The notes under the pieces are model-generated. The model searched no databases, was not told where the DNA came from, and saw only the letters and a list, made by a program, of their open reading frames with translations. Source: Pratylenchus scribneri (lineage: Eukaryota > Nematoda > Chromadorea > Rhabditida > Pratylenchidae). Taken from it: 64,000 nt of DNA. How positions within the stretch are numbered: the first letter of the stretch is position 1; each line of letters opens with the position of its first letter. The translations under genes and the position numbers were made by a program. Below, in pieces: positions 1 through 14,823 of the stretch. The stretch lies in contig JAQSEB010000084.1 of NCBI GenBank assembly GCA_030063045.1, positions 558,001-622,000 on the forward strand. Reading direction: 5' to 3'.

Positions 1-3000
1 TGCTGGTGGGTAGGGTGAACTAAGTGATTAAGGAAAATGCTGGTGGATAGGGTGAACTAGGTGATTAAGGAAAATGCAGGTGGGTAGGGTGAACTAGGTG
101 ATTAAGGAAAATGCTGGTGGATAGGGTGAACTAGGTGATTAAGGAAAATGCTGGTGGGTAGGGTGAACTAGGTGATTAAGGAAAATGCTGGTGGATAGGG
201 TGAACTAGGTGATTAAGGAAAATGCTGGTGGGTAGGGTGAACTTGGTGATTAAGGAAAATGCAGGTGGGTAAGGTGAACTAGGTGATTAAGGAAAATGCT
301 GGTGGATAGGGTGAACTAGGTGATTAAGGAAAATGCTGGTGGGTAGGGTGAACTAGGTGATTAAGGAAAATGCAGGTGGGTAGGGTGAACTAGGTGATTA
401 AGGAAAATGCAGGTGGGTAGGGTGAACTAGGTGATTAAGGAAAATGCAGGTGGGTAGGGTGAACTAGGTGATTAAGGAAAATGCTGGTGGATAGGGTGAA
501 CTAGGTGATTAAGGAAAATGCTGGTGGATAGGGTGAACTTGGTGATTAAGGAAAATGCTGGTGGATAGGGTGAACTAGGTGATTAAGGAAAATGCAGGTG
601 GGTAGGGTGAACTAGGTGATTAAGGAAAATGCAGGTGGATAGGATGAACTAGGTGATTAAGGAAAATGCTGGTGGATAGGGTGAACTAGGTGATTAAGGA
701 AAATGCTGGTGGATAGGGTGAACTAGGTGATTAAGGAAAATGCAGGTGGGTAGGGTGAACTAGGTGATTAAGGAAAATGCAGGTAGGTAGGGTGAACTAG
801 GTGATTAAGGAAAATGCTGGTGGATAGGGTGAACTAGGTGATTAAGGAAAATGCTGGTGGATAGGGTGAACTTGGTGATTAAGGAAAATGCTGGTGGATA
901 GGGTGAACTAGGTGATTAAGGAAAATGCAGGTGGGTAGGGTGAACTAGGTGATTAAGGAAAATGCAGGTGGATAGGATGAACTAGGTGATTAAGGAAAAT
1001 GCTGGTGGGTAGGGTGAACTAGGTGATTAAGGAAAATGCTGGTGGGTAGGGTGAACTAGGTGATTAAGGAAAATGCAGGTGGGTAGGGTGAACTAGGTGA
1101 TTAAGGAAAATGCTGGTGGATAGGGTGAACTAGGTGATTAAGGAAAATGCTGGTGGATAGGGTAAACTAGGTGATCGAGTAAGATGCAGGTGGATAGGGT
1201 GAAGTTGGTGATTAAGGAAAATGCAGGTGGGTAAGGTGAACTAGGTGATCGAGTAAGATGCAGGTGGATAGGGTGAAGTTGGTGATTAAGGAAAATGCAG
1301 GTGGATTGGGTGAACTAGGTGATCGAGTAAGATGCAGGTGGGTAGGGTGAACTAGGTGATTAAGGAAAATGCTGGTGGATAGGGTGAACTAGGTGATTAA
1401 GGAAAATGCTGGTGATAGGGTGAACTTGGTGATTAAGGAAAATGCTGGTGGGTAGGGTGAACTAGGTGATTAAGGAAAATGCTGGTGGATAGGGTGAACT
1501 AGGTGATTAAGGAAAATGCTGGTGGATAGGGTGAACTAGGTGATTAAGGAAAATGCTGGTGGGTAGGGTGAACTAGGTGATTAAGGAAAATGCTGGTGGG
1601 TAGGGTGAACTAGGTGATTAAGGAAAATGCTGGTGGGTAGGGTGAACTAGGTGATTAAGGAAAATGCTGGTGGATAGGGTGAACTAGGTGATTAAGGAAA
1701 ATGCAGGTGGATTGGGTGAACTAGGTGATCGAGTAAGATGCTGGTGGGTAGGGTGAACTAGGTGATTAAGGAAAATGCTGGTGGGTAGGGTGAACTAGGT
1801 GATTAAGGAAAATGCTGGTGGATAGGGTGAACTAGGTGATTAAGGAAAATGCTGGTGGATAGGGTGAACTTGGTGATTAAGGAAAATGCTGGTGGATAGG
1901 GTGAACTAGGTGATTAAGGAAAATGCAGGTGGGTAGGGTGAACTAGGTGATTAAGGAAAATGCTGGTGGATAGGGTGAACTAGGTGATTAAGGAAAATGC
2001 TGGTGGATAGGGTGAACTAGGTGATTAAGGAAAATGCTGGTGGGTAGGGTGAACTAGGTGATTAAGGAAAATGCTGGTGGGTAGGGTGAACTAGGTGATT
2101 AAGGAAAATGCTGGTGGGTAGGGTGAACTAGGTGATTAAGGAAAATGCTGGTGGATAGGGTGAACTAGGTGATTAAGGAAAATGCTGGTGGATAGGGTGA
2201 ACTTGGTGATTAAGGAAAATGCTGGTGGATAGGGTGAACTAGGTGATTAAGGAAAATGCTGGTGGGTAGGGTGAACTAGGTGATTAAGGAAAATGCAGGT
2301 GGGTAGGGTGAACTAGGTGATTAAGGAAAATGCAGGTGGGTAGGGTGAACTAGGTGATTAAGGAAAATGCAGGTGGGTAGGGTGAACTAGGTGATTAAGG
2401 AAAATGCTGGTGGATAGGGTGAACTAGGTGATTAAGGAAAATGCAGGTGGGTAGGGTGAACTAGGTGATTAAGGAAAATGCTGGTGGATAGGGTGAACTA
2501 GGTGATTAAGGAAAATGCTGGTGGGTAGGGTGAACTAGGTGATTAAGGAAAATGCTGGTGGATAGGGTGAACTAGGTGATTAAGGAAAATGCTGGTGGGT
2601 AGGGTGAACTAAGTGATTAAGGAAAATGCTGGTGGATAGGGTGAACTAGGTGATTAAGGAAAATGCAGGTGGGTAGGGTGAACTAGGTGATTAAGGAAAA
2701 TGCTGGTGGATAGGGTGAACTAGGTGATTAAGGAAAATGCTGGTGGATAGGGTGAACTTGGTGATTAAGGAAAATGCTGGTGGATAGGGTGAACTAGGTG
2801 ATTAAGGAAAATGCAGGTGGGTAGGGTGAACTAGGTGATTAAGGAAAATGCTGGTGGATAGGGTGAATTAGGTGATTAAGGAAAATGCTGGTGGATAGGG
2901 TAAACTAGGTGATCGAGTAAGATGCAGGTGGATAGGGTGAAGTTGGTGATTAAGGAAAATGCAGGTGGATTGGGTGAACTAGGTGATCGAGTAAGATGCA

Positions 3001-3222
3001 GGTGGGTAGGGTGAACTAAGTGATTAAGGAAAATGCTGGTGGATAGGGTAAACTAGGTGATCGAGTAAGATGCAGGTGGATAGGGTGAAGTTGGTGATTA
3101 AGGAAAATGCAGGTGGATTGGGTGAACTAGGTGATCGAGTAAGATGCAGGTGGGTAGGGTGAACTAGGTGATTAAGGAAAATGCTGGTGGATAGGGTGAA
3201 CTAGGTGATTAAGGAAAATGCT

Positions 3223-3776
3223 GGTGATAGGGTGAACTTGGTGATTAAGGAAAATGCTGGTGGGTAGGGTGAACTAGGTGATTAAGGAAAATGCTGGTGG
3301 ATAGGGTGAACTAGGTGATTAAGGAAAATGCTGGTGGATAGGGTGAACTAGGTGATTAAGGAAAATGCTGGTGGGTAGGGTGAACTAGGTGATTAAGGAA
3401 AATGCTGGTGGGTAGGGTGAACTAGGTGATTAAGGAAAATGCTGGTGGGTAGGGTGAACTAGGTGATTAAGGAAAATGCTGGTGGATAGGGTGAACTAGG
3501 TGATTAAGGAAAATGCAGGTGGATTGGGTGAACTAGGTGATCGAGTAAGATGCAGGTGGGTAGGGTGAACTAAGTGATTAAGGAAAATGCTGGTGGATAG
3601 GGTAAACTAGGTGATCGAGTAAGATGCAGGTGGATAGGGTGAAGTTGGTGATTAAGGAAAATGCAGGTGGGTAGGGTGAACTAGGTGATTAAGGAAAATG
3701 CTGGTGGGTAGGGTGAACTAGGTGATTAAGGAAAATGCTGGTGGATAGGGTGAACTAGGTGATTAAGGAAAATGCT
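3223..3776 (+). repeat. 554-bp higher-order unit of the satellite (example)
   Basis: The 36-bp monomer variant containing ctggtgatag sits at 3223 and again at 3777, exactly 554 bp apart, which is 15 monomers with one a base short. The same 554-bp spacing separates the marker pairs 4735/5289, 6657/7211 and 9541/10095. The marker order around each pair is the same: a caggtggattgg and gatcgag cluster, then three ctggtgggta monomers. This unit was therefore amplified as a block. A lone marker lies at 1411. Confidence 0.85.
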
Positions 3777-6700
3777 GGTGATAGGGTGAACTTGGTGATT
3801 AAGGAAAATGCTGGTGGATAGGGTGAACTAGGTGATTAAGGAAAATGCAGGTGGGTAGGGTGAACTAGGTGATTAAGGAAAATGCTGGTGGATAGGGTGA
3901 ACTAGGTGATTAAGGAAAATGCTGGTGGATAGGGTGAACTAGGTGATTAAGGAAAATGCAGGTGGGTAGGGTGAACTAGGTGATTAAGGAAAATGCAGGT
4001 GGGTAGGGTGAACTAGGTGATTAAGGAAAATGCTGGTGGATAGGGTGAACTAGGTGATTAAGGAAAATGCTGGTGGATAGGGTGAACTTGGTGATTAAGG
4101 AAAATGCTGGTGGATAGGGTGAACTAGGTGATTAAGGAAAATGCAGGTGGGTAGGGTGAACTAGGTGATTAAGGAAACAGGTGGATAGGATGAACTAGGT
4201 GATTAAGGAAAATGCTGGTGGATAGGGTGAACTTGGTGATTAAGGAAAATGCTGGTGGGTAGGGTGAACTTGGTGATTAAGGAAAATGCAGGTGGATAGG
4301 GTGAACTAGGTGATTAAGGAAAATGCTGGTGGATAGGGTGAACTTGGTGATTAAGGAAAATGCTGGTGGATAGGGTGAACTAGGTGATTAAGGAAAATGC
4401 AGGTGGGTAGGGTGAACTAGGTGATTAAGGAAAATGCTGGTGGATAGGGTGAACTAGGTGATTAAGGAAAATGCTGGTGGATAGGGTAAACTAGGTGATC
4501 GAGTAAGATGCAGGTGGATAGGGTGAAGTTGGTGATTAAGGAAAATGCAGGTGGGTAAGGTGAACTAGGTGATCGAGTAAGATGCAGGTGGATAGGGTGA
4601 AGTTGGTGATTAAGGAAAATGCAGGTGGATTGGGTGAACTAGGTGATCGAGTAAGATGCAGGTGGGTAGGGTGAACTAGGTGATTAAGGAAAATGCTGGT
4701 GGATAGGGTGAACTAGGTGATTAAGGAAAATGCTGGTGATAGGGTGAACTTGGTGATTAAGGAAAATGCTGGTGGGTAGGGTGAACTAGGTGATTAAGGA
4801 AAATGCTGGTGGATAGGGTGAACTAGGTGATTAAGGAAAATGCTGGTGGATAGGGTGAACTAGGTGATTAAGGAAAATGCTGGTGGGTAGGGTGAACTAG
4901 GTGATTAAGGAAAATGCTGGTGGGTAGGGTGAACTAGGTGATTAAGGAAAATGCTGGTGGGTAGGGTGAACTAGGTGATTAAGGAAAATGCTGGTGGATA
5001 GGGTGAACTAGGTGATTAAGGAAAATGCAGGTGGATTGGGTGAACTAGGTGATCGAGTAAGATGCAGGTGGGTAGGGTGAACTAAGTGATTAAGGAAAAT
5101 GCTGGTGGATAGGGTAAACTAGGTGATCGAGTAAGATGCAGGTGGATAGGGTGAAGTTGGTGATTAAGGAAAATGCAGGTGGGTAGGGTGAACTAGGTGA
5201 TTAAGGAAAATGCTGGTGGGTAGGGTGAACTAGGTGATTAAGGAAAATGCTGGTGGATAGGGTGAACTAGGTGATTAAGGAAAATGCTGGTGATAGGGTG
5301 AACTTGGTGATTAAGGAAAATGCTGGTGGATAGGGTGAACTAGGTGATTAAGGAAAATGCAGGTGGGTAGGGTGAACTAGGTGATTAAGGAAAATGCTGG
5401 TGGATAGGGTGAACTAGGTGATTAAGGAAAATGCTGGTGGATAGGGTGAACTAGGTGATTAAGGAAAATGCTGGTGGGTAGGGTGAACTAGGTGATTAAG
5501 GAAAATGCTGGTGGGTAGGGTGAACTAGGTGATTAAGGAAAATGCTGGTGGGTAGGGTGAACTAGGTGATTAAGGAAAATGCTGGTGGATAGGGTGAACT
5601 AGGTGATTAAGGAAAATGCTGGTGGATAGGGTGAACTTGGTGATTAAGGAAAATGCTGGTGGATAGGGTGAACTAGGTGATTAAGGAAAATGCTGGTGGG
5701 TAGGGTGAACTAGGTGATTAAGGAAAATGCAGGTGGGTAGGGTGAACTAGGTGATTAAGGAAAATGCAGGTGGGTAGGGTGAACTAGGTGATTAAGGAAA
5801 ATGCAGGTGGGTAGGGTGAACTAGGTGATTAAGGAAAATGCTGGTGGATAGGGTGAACTAGGTGATTAAGGAAAATGCAGGTGGGTAGGGTGAACTAGGT
5901 GATTAAGGAAAATGCTGGTGGATAGGGTGAACTAGGTGATTAAGGAAAATGCTGGTGGGTAGGGTGAACTAGGTGATTAAGGAAAATGCTGGTGGATAGG
6001 GTGAACTAGGTGATTAAGGAAAATGCTGGTGGGTAGGGTGAACTAAGTGATTAAGGAAAATGCTGGTGGATAGGGTGAACTAGGTGATTAAGGAAAATGC
6101 AGGTGGGTAGGGTGAACTAGGTGATTAAGGAAAATGCTGGTGGATAGGGTGAACTAGGTGATTAAGGAAAATGCTGGTGGATAGGGTGAACTTGGTGATT
6201 AAGGAAAATGCTGGTGGATAGGGTGAACTAGGTGATTAAGGAAAATGCAGGTGGGTAGGGTGAACTAGGTGATTAAGGAAAATGCTGGTGGATAGGGTGA
6301 ACTAGGTGATTAAGGAAAATGCTGGTGGATAGGGTAAACTAGGTGATCGAGTAAGATGCAGGTGGATAGGGTGAAGTTGGTGATTAAGGAAAATGCAGGT
6401 GGATTGGGTGAACTAGGTGATCGAGTAAGATGCAGGTGGGTAGGGTGAACTAAGTGATTAAGGAAAATGCTGGTGGATAGGGTAAACTAGGTGATCGAGT
6501 AAGATGCAGGTGGATAGGGTGAAGTTGGTGATTAAGGAAAATGCAGGTGGATTGGGTGAACTAGGTGATCGAGTAAGATGCAGGTGGGTAGGGTGAACTA
6601 GGTGATTAAGGAAAATGCTGGTGGATAGGGTGAACTAGGTGATTAAGGAAAATGCTGGTGATAGGGTGAACTTGGTGATTAAGGAAAATGCTGGTGGGTA

Positions 6701-9700
6701 GGGTGAACTAGGTGATTAAGGAAAATGCTGGTGGATAGGGTGAACTAGGTGATTAAGGAAAATGCTGGTGGATAGGGTGAACTAGGTGATTAAGGAAAAT
6801 GCTGGTGGGTAGGGTGAACTAGGTGATTAAGGAAAATGCTGGTGGGTAGGGTGAACTAGGTGATTAAGGAAAATGCTGGTGGGTAGGGTGAACTAGGTGA
6901 TTAAGGAAAATGCTGGTGGATAGGGTGAACTAGGTGATTAAGGAAAATGCAGGTGGATTGGGTGAACTAGGTGATCGAGTAAGATGCAGGTGGGTAGGGT
7001 GAACTAAGTGATTAAGGAAAATGCTGGTGGATAGGGTAAACTAGGTGATCGAGTAAGATGCAGGTGGATAGGGTGAAGTTGGTGATTAAGGAAAATGCAG
7101 GTGGGTAGGGTGAACTAGGTGATTAAGGAAAATGCTGGTGGGTAGGGTGAACTAGGTGATTAAGGAAAATGCTGGTGGATAGGGTGAACTAGGTGATTAA
7201 GGAAAATGCTGGTGATAGGGTGAACTTGGTGATTAAGGAAAATGCTGGTGGATAGGGTGAACTAGGTGATTAAGGAAAATGCAGGTGGGTAGGGTGAACT
7301 AGGTGATTAAGGAAAATGCTGGTGGATAGGGTGAACTAGGTGATTAAGGAAAATGCTGGTGGATAGGGTGAACTAGGTGATTAAGGAAAATGCTGGTGGG
7401 TAGGGTGAACTAGGTGATTAAGGAAAATGCTGGTGGGTAGGGTGAACTAGGTGATTAAGGAAAATGCTGGTGGGTAGGGTGAACTAGGTGATTAAGGAAA
7501 ATGCTGGTGGATAGGGTGAACTAGGTGATTAAGGAAAATGCTGGTGGATAGGGTGAACTTGGTGATTAAGGAAAATGCTGGTGGATAGGGTGAACTAGGT
7601 GATTAAGGAAAATGCTGGTGGGTAGGGTGAACTAGGTGATTAAGGAAAATGCAGGTGGGTAGGGTGAACTAGGTGATTAAGGAAAATGCAGGTGGGTAGG
7701 GTGAACTAGGTGATTAAGGAAAATGCAGGTGGGTAGGGTGAACTAGGTGATTAAGGAAAATGCTGGTGGATAGGGTGAACTAGGTGATTAAGGAAAATGC
7801 AGGTGGGTAGGGTGAACTAGGTGATTAAGGAAAATGCAGGTGGGTAGGGTGAACTAGGTGATTAAGGAAAATGCTGGTGGATAGGGTGAACTAGGTGATT
7901 AAGGAAAATGCTGGTGGGTAGGGTGAACTAGGTGATTAAGGAAAATGCTGGTGGATAGGGTGAACTAGGTGATTAAGGAAAATGCTGGTGGGTAGGGTGA
8001 ACTAAGTGATTAAGGAAAATGCTGGTGGATAGGGTGAACTAGGTGATTAAGGAAAATGCAGGTGGGTAGGGTGAACTAGGTGATTAAGGAAAATGCTGGT
8101 GGATAGGGTGAACTAGGTGATTAAGGAAAATGCTGGTGGGTAGGGTGAACTAGGTGATTAAGGAAAATGCTGGTGGATAGGGTGAACTAGGTGATTAAGG
8201 AAAATGCTGGTGGGTAGGGTGAACTTGGTGATTAAGGAAAATGCAGGTGGGTAAGGTGAACTAGGTGATTAAGGAAAATGCTGGTGGATAGGGTGAACTA
8301 GGTGATTAAGGAAAATGCTGGTGGGTAGGGTGAACTAGGTGATTAAGGAAAATGCAGGTGGGTAGGGTGAACTAGGTGATTAAGGAAAATGCAGGTGGGT
8401 AGGGTGAACTAGGTGATTAAGGAAAATGCAGGTGGGTAGGGTGAACTAGGTGATTAAGGAAAATGCTGGTGGATAGGGTGAACTAGGTGATTAAGGAAAA
8501 TGCAGGTGGGTAGGGTGAACTAGGTGATTAAGGAAAATGCTGGTGGATAGGGTGAACTAGGTGATTAAGGAAAATGCTGGTGGGTAGGGTGAACTAGGTG
8601 ATTAAGGAAAATGCTGGTGGATAGGGTGAACTAGGTGATTAAGGAAAATGCTGGTGGGTAGGGTGAACTAAGTGATTAAGGAAAATGCTGGTGGATAGGG
8701 TGAACTAGGTGATTAAGGAAAATGCAGGTGGGTAGGGTGAACTAGGTGATTAAGGAAAATGCTGGTGGATAGGGTGAACTAGGTGATTAAGGAAAATGCT
8801 GGTGGGTAGGGTGAACTAGGTGATTAAGGAAAATGCTGGTGGATAGGGTGAACTAGGTGATTAAGGAAAATGCTGGTGGGTAGGGTGAACTTGGTGATTA
8901 AGGAAAATGCAGGTGGGTAAGGTGAACTAGGTGATTAAGGAAAATGCTGGTGGATAGGGTGAACTTGGTGATTAAGGAAAATGCTGGTGGGTAGGGTGAA
9001 CTAGGTGATTAAGGAAAATGCAGGTGGGTAAGGTGAACTAGGTGATTAAGGAAAATGCTGGTGGATAGGGTGAACATGGTGATTAAGGAAAATGCTGGTG
9101 GGTAGGGTGAACTTGGTGATTAAGGAAAATGCAGGTGGATAGGGTGAACTAGGTGATTAAGGAAAATGCTGGTGGATAGGGTGAACTTGGTGATTAAGGA
9201 AAATGCTGGTGGGTAGGGTGAACTAGGTGATTAAGGAAAATGCAGGTGGATAGGATGAACTAGGTGATTAAGGAAAATGCTGGTGGATAGGGTGAACTAG
9301 GTGATCGAGTAAGATGCAGGTGGGTAGGGTGAACTAAGTGATTAAGGAAAATGCTGGTGGATAGGGTAAACTAGGTGATCGAGTAAGATGCAGGTGGATA
9401 GGGTGAAGTTGGTGATTAAGGAAAATGCAGGTGGATTGGGTGAACTAGGTGATCGAGTAAGATGCAGGTGGGTAGGGTGAACTAGGTGATTAAGGAAAAT
9501 GCTGGTGGATAGGGTGAACTAGGTGATTAAGGAAAATGCTGGTGATAGGGTGAACTTGGTGATTAAGGAAAATGCTGGTGGGTAGGGTGAACTAGGTGAT
9601 TAAGGAAAATGCTGGTGGATAGGGTGAACTAGGTGATTAAGGAAAATGCTGGTGGATAGGGTGAACTAGGTGATTAAGGAAAATGCTGGTGGGTAGGGTG

Positions 9701-12700
9701 AACTAGGTGATTAAGGAAAATGCTGGTGGGTAGGGTGAACTAGGTGATTAAGGAAAATGCTGGTGGGTAGGGTGAACTAGGTGATTAAGGAAAATGCTGG
9801 TGGATAGGGTGAACTAGGTGATTAAGGAAAATGCAGGTGGATTGGGTGAACTAGGTGATCGAGTAAGATGCAGGTGGGTAGGGTGAACTAAGTGATTAAG
9901 GAAAATGCTGGTGGATAGGGTAAACTAGGTGATCGAGTAAGATGCAGGTGGATAGGGTGAAGTTGGTGATTAAGGAAAATGCAGGTGGGTAGGGTGAACT
10001 AGGTGATTAAGGAAAATGCTGGTGGGTAGGGTGAACTAGGTGATTAAGGAAAATGCTGGTGGATAGGGTGAACTAGGTGATTAAGGAAAATGCTGGTGAT
10101 AGGGTGAACTTGGTGATTAAGGAAAATGCTGGTGGATAGGGTGAACTAGGTGATTAAGGAAAATGCAGGTGGGTAGGGTGAACTAGGTGATTAAGGAAAA
10201 TGCTGGTGGATAGGGTGAACTAGGTGATTAAGGAAAATGCTGGTGGATAGGGTGAACTAGGTGATTAAGGAAAATGCTGGTGGGTAGGGTGAACTAGGTG
10301 ATTAAGGAAAATGCTGGTGGGTAGGGTGAACTAGGTGATTAAGGAAAATGCTGGTGGGTAGGGTGAACTAGGTGATTAAGGAAAATGCTGGTGGATAGGG
10401 TGAACTAGGTGATTAAGGAAAATGCTGGTGGATAGGGTGAACTTGGTGATTAAGGAAAATGCTGGTGGATAGGGTGAACTAGGTGATTAAGGAAAATGCT
10501 GGTGGGTAGGGTGAACTAGGTGATTAAGGAAAATGCAGGTGGGTAGGGTGAACTAGGTGATTAAGGAAAATGCAGGTGGGTAGGGTGAACTAGGTGATTA
10601 AGGAAAATGCAGGTGGGTAGGGTGAACTAGGTGATTAAGGAAAATGCTGGTGGATAGGGTGAACTAGGTGATTAAGGAAAATGCAGGTGGGTAGGGTGAA
10701 CTAGGTGATTAAGGAAAATGCAGGTGGGTAGGGTGAACTAGGTGATTAAGGAAAATGCTGGTGGATAGGGTGAACTAGGTGATTAAGGAAAATGCTGGTG
10801 GGTAGGGTGAACTAGGTGATTAAGGAAAATGCTGGTGGATAGGGTGAACTAGGTGATTAAGGAAAATGCTGGTGGGTAGGGTGAACTAAGTGATTAAGGA
10901 AAATGCTGGTGGATAGGGTGAACTAGGTGATTAAGGAAAATGCAGGTGGGTAGGGTGAACTAGGTGATTAAGGAAAATGCTGGTGGATAGGGTGAACTAG
11001 GTGATTAAGGAAAATGCTGGTGGGTAGGGTGAACTAGGTGATTAAGGAAAATGCTGGTGGATAGGGTGAACTAGGTGATTAAGGAAAATGCTGGTGGGTA
11101 GGGTGAACTTGGTGATTAAGGAAAATGCAGGTGGGTAAGGTGAACTAGGTGATTAAGGAAAATGCTGGTGGATAGGGTGAACTAGGTGATTAAGGAAAAT
11201 GCTGGTGGGTAGGGTGAACTAGGTGATTAAGGAAAATGCAGGTGGGTAGGGTGAACTAGGTGATTAAGGAAAATGCAGGTGGGTAGGGTGAACTAGGTGA
11301 TTAAGGAAAATGCTGGTGGGTAGGGTGAACTAGGTGATTAAGGAAAATGCTGGTGGATAGGGTGAACTAGGTGATTAAGGAAAATGCTGGTGGGTAGGGT
11401 GAACTAAGTGATTAAGGAAAATGCTGGTGGATAGGGTGAACTAGGTGATTAAGGAAAATGCAGGTGGGTAGGGTGAACTAGGTGATTAAGGAAAATGCTG
11501 GTGGATAGGGTGAACTAGGTGATTAAGGAAAATGCTGGTGGGTAGGGTGAACTAGGTGATTAAGGAAAATGCTGGTGGATAGGGTGAACTAGGTGATTAA
11601 GGAAAATGCTGGTGGGTAGGGTGAACTTGGTGATTAAGGAAAATGCAGGTGGGTAAGGTGAACTAGGTGATTAAGGAAAATGCTGGTGGATAGGGTGAAC
11701 TTGGTGATTAAGGAAAATGCTGGTGGGTAGGGTGAACTAGGTGATTAAGGAAAATGCAGGTGGGTAAGGTGAACTAGGTGATTAAGGAAAATGCTGGTGG
11801 ATAGGGTGAACATGGTGATTAAGGAAAATGCTGGTGGGTAGGGTGAACTTGGTGATTAAGGAAAATGCAGGTGGATAGGGTGAACTAGGTGATTAAGGAA
11901 AATGCTGGTGGATAGGGTGAACTTGGTGATTAAGGAAAATGCTGGTGGGTAGGGTGAACTAGGTGATTAAGGAAAATGCAGGTGGATAGGATGAACTAGG
12001 TGATTAAGGAAAATGCTGGTGGATAGGGTGAACTTGGTGATTAAGGAAAATGCTGGTGGGTAGGGTGAACTTGGTGATTAAGGAAAATGCAGGTGGATAG
12101 GGTGAACTAGGTGATTAAAGAAAATGCTGGTGGATAGGGTGAACTTGGTGATTAAGGAAAATGCTGGTGGATAGGGTGAACTAGGTGATTAAGGAAAATG
12201 CAGGTGGGTAGGGTGAACTAGGTGATTAAGGAAAATGCTGGTGGATAGGGTGAACTAGGTGATTAAGGAAAATGCTGGTGGATAGGGTAAACTAGGTGAT
12301 CGAGTAAGATGCAGGTGGATAGGGTGAAGTTGGTGATTAAGGAAAATGCAGGTGGATTGGGTGAACTAGGTGATCGAGTAAGATGCAGGTGGGTAGGGTG
12401 AACTAAGTGATTAAGGAAAATGCTGGTGGATAGGGTAAACTAGGTGATCGAGTAAGATGCAGGTGGATAGGGTGAAGTTGGTGATTAAGGAAAATGCAGG
12501 TGGATTGGGTGAACTAGGTGATCGAGTAAGATGCAGGTGGGTAGGGTGAACTAGGTAATTAAGGAAAATGCAGGTGGGTAGGGTGAACTAGGTGATTAAG
12601 GAAAATGCTGGTGGATAGGGTGAACTAGGTGATTAAGGAAATTGCAGGTGGGTAGAGTGAACTAGGTGATTAAGGAAAATGCTGGTGGATAGGGTGAACT

Positions 12701-14823
12701 AGGTGATAAAGGAAAATGCTGGTGGATAGGGTGAACTAGGTGATAAAGGAAAATGCTGGTGGATAGGGTGAACTAGGTGATTAAGGAAAATGCAGGTGGG
12801 TAGGGTGAACTAGGTGATTAAGGAAAATGCTGTTGGATAGGGTGAACTAGGTGATAAAGGAAAATGCTGGTGGATAGGGTGAACTAGGTGATTAAGGAAA
12901 ATGCAGGTGGGTAGGGTGAACTAGGTGATTAAGGAAAATGCTGTTGGATAGGGTGAACTAGGTGATAAAGGAAAATGCTGGTGGATAGGGTGAACTAGGT
13001 GATTAAGGAAAATGCAGGTGGGTAGGGTGAACTAGGTGATTAAGGAAAATGCTGGTGGGTAGGGTGAACTAGGTGATTAAGGAAAATGCTGTTGGGTAGG
13101 GTGAACTTGGTGATTAAGGAAAATGCTGGTGGGTAGGGTGAACTAGGTGATTAAGAAAAATGCTGGTGGGTAGGGTGAACTAGGTGATTAAGGAAAATGC
13201 AGGTGGGTAGAGTGAACTAGGTGATTAAGGAAAATGCTGGTGGATAGGGTAAACTAGGTGATCGAGTAAGATGCAGGTGGATAGGGTGAAGTTGGTGATT
13301 AAGGAAAATGCAGGTGGATTGGGTGAACTAGGTGATCGAGTAAGATGCAGGTGGGTAGGGTGAACTAAGTGATTAAGGAAAATGCTGGTGGATAGGGTGA
13401 ACAAGGAGATTAAGGAAAATGCAGATGGGTAGGGTGAACTAGGTGATTAAGGAAAATGCAGGTGGGTAGTTTGAACTAGGTGATTAAGGAAAATGCAGGT
13501 GGGTAGGGTGAACTAGGTGATTAAGGAAAATGCTGGAGGATAGGGTGAACTAGGTGATTAAGGAAAATGCAGGTGGGTAGGATGAACTAGGTGATTAAGG
13601 AAAATGCTGGTGGGTAGGGTGAACTAGGTGATTAAGGAAAATGCAGGTGGGTAGGGTGAACTAGGTGATTAAGGAAAATGCTGGTGGATAGGGTGAACTA
13701 GGTGATTAAGGAAAATGCTGGAGGATAGGGTGAACTAGGTGATTAAGGAAAATGCAGGTGGGTAGGATGAACTAGGTGATCGAGTAAGATGCAGGTGGGT
13801 AGGGTGAACTAGGTGATTAAGGAAAATGCAGGTAGGTTAGGGTGAACTAGGTGATCGAGTAAGATGCAGGTGGATAGGGTGAACTAAGTGATTAAGGAAA
13901 ATGCAGGTGGGTAAGGTGAACTAGGTGATTAAGGAAAATGCTGGTGGATAGGGTGAACTAGGTGATTAAGGAAAATGCAGGTGGGTAGGGTGAACTAGGT
14001 GATTAAGGAAAATAATGGTGGATAGGGTGAACTTGGTGATTAAGGAAAATGCTGGTGGATAGGGTGAACTAGGTGATTAAGGAAAATGCAGGTGGGTAGG
14101 GTGAACTAGGTGATTAAGGAAAATGCAGGTGGGTAGGGTGAACTAGGTGATTAAGGAAAATGCTGGTGGATAGGGTGAACTAGGTTATTAAGGAAAATGC
14201 TGGTGGGTAGGGTGAACTAGGTGATTAAGGAAAATGCAGGTGGGTAGGGTGAACTAGGTGATTAAGGAAAATGCTGGTGGATAGGGTGAACAAGGAGATT
14301 AAGGAAAATGCAGATGGGTAGGGTGAACTAGGTGATTAAGGAAAATGCAGGTGGGTAGGGTGAACTAGGTGATTAAGGAAAATGCTGGTGGATAGGGTGA
14401 ACTAGGTGATTAAGGAAAATGCTGGAGGATAGGGTGAACTAGGTGATTAAGGAAAATGCAGGTGGGTAGGATGAACTAGGTGATTAAGGAAAATGCTGGT
14501 GGGTAGGGTGAACTAGGTGATTAAGGAAAATGCAGGTGGGTAGGGTGAACTTGGTGATTAAGGAAAATGCTGGTGGATAGGGTGAACTAGGTGATTAAGG
14601 AAAATGCAGGTGGGTAGGGTGAACTAGGTGATTAAGGAAAATGCAGGTGGGTAGGGTGAACTAGGTGATTAAGGAAAATGCTGGTGGATAGGGTGAACAA
14701 GGAGATTAAGGAAAATGCAGATGGGTAGGGTGAACTAGGTGATTAAGGAAAATGCAGGTGGGTAGGGTGAACTAGGTGATTAAGGAAAATGCTGGTGGAT
14801 AGGGTGAACTAGGTGATTAAGGA

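Noticed and set aside
13831..13846. GGTTAGGG as a true telomere repeat
   Set aside because: It occurs once per variant monomer, not in tandem hexamers; it is a one-base insertion variant of the satellite.
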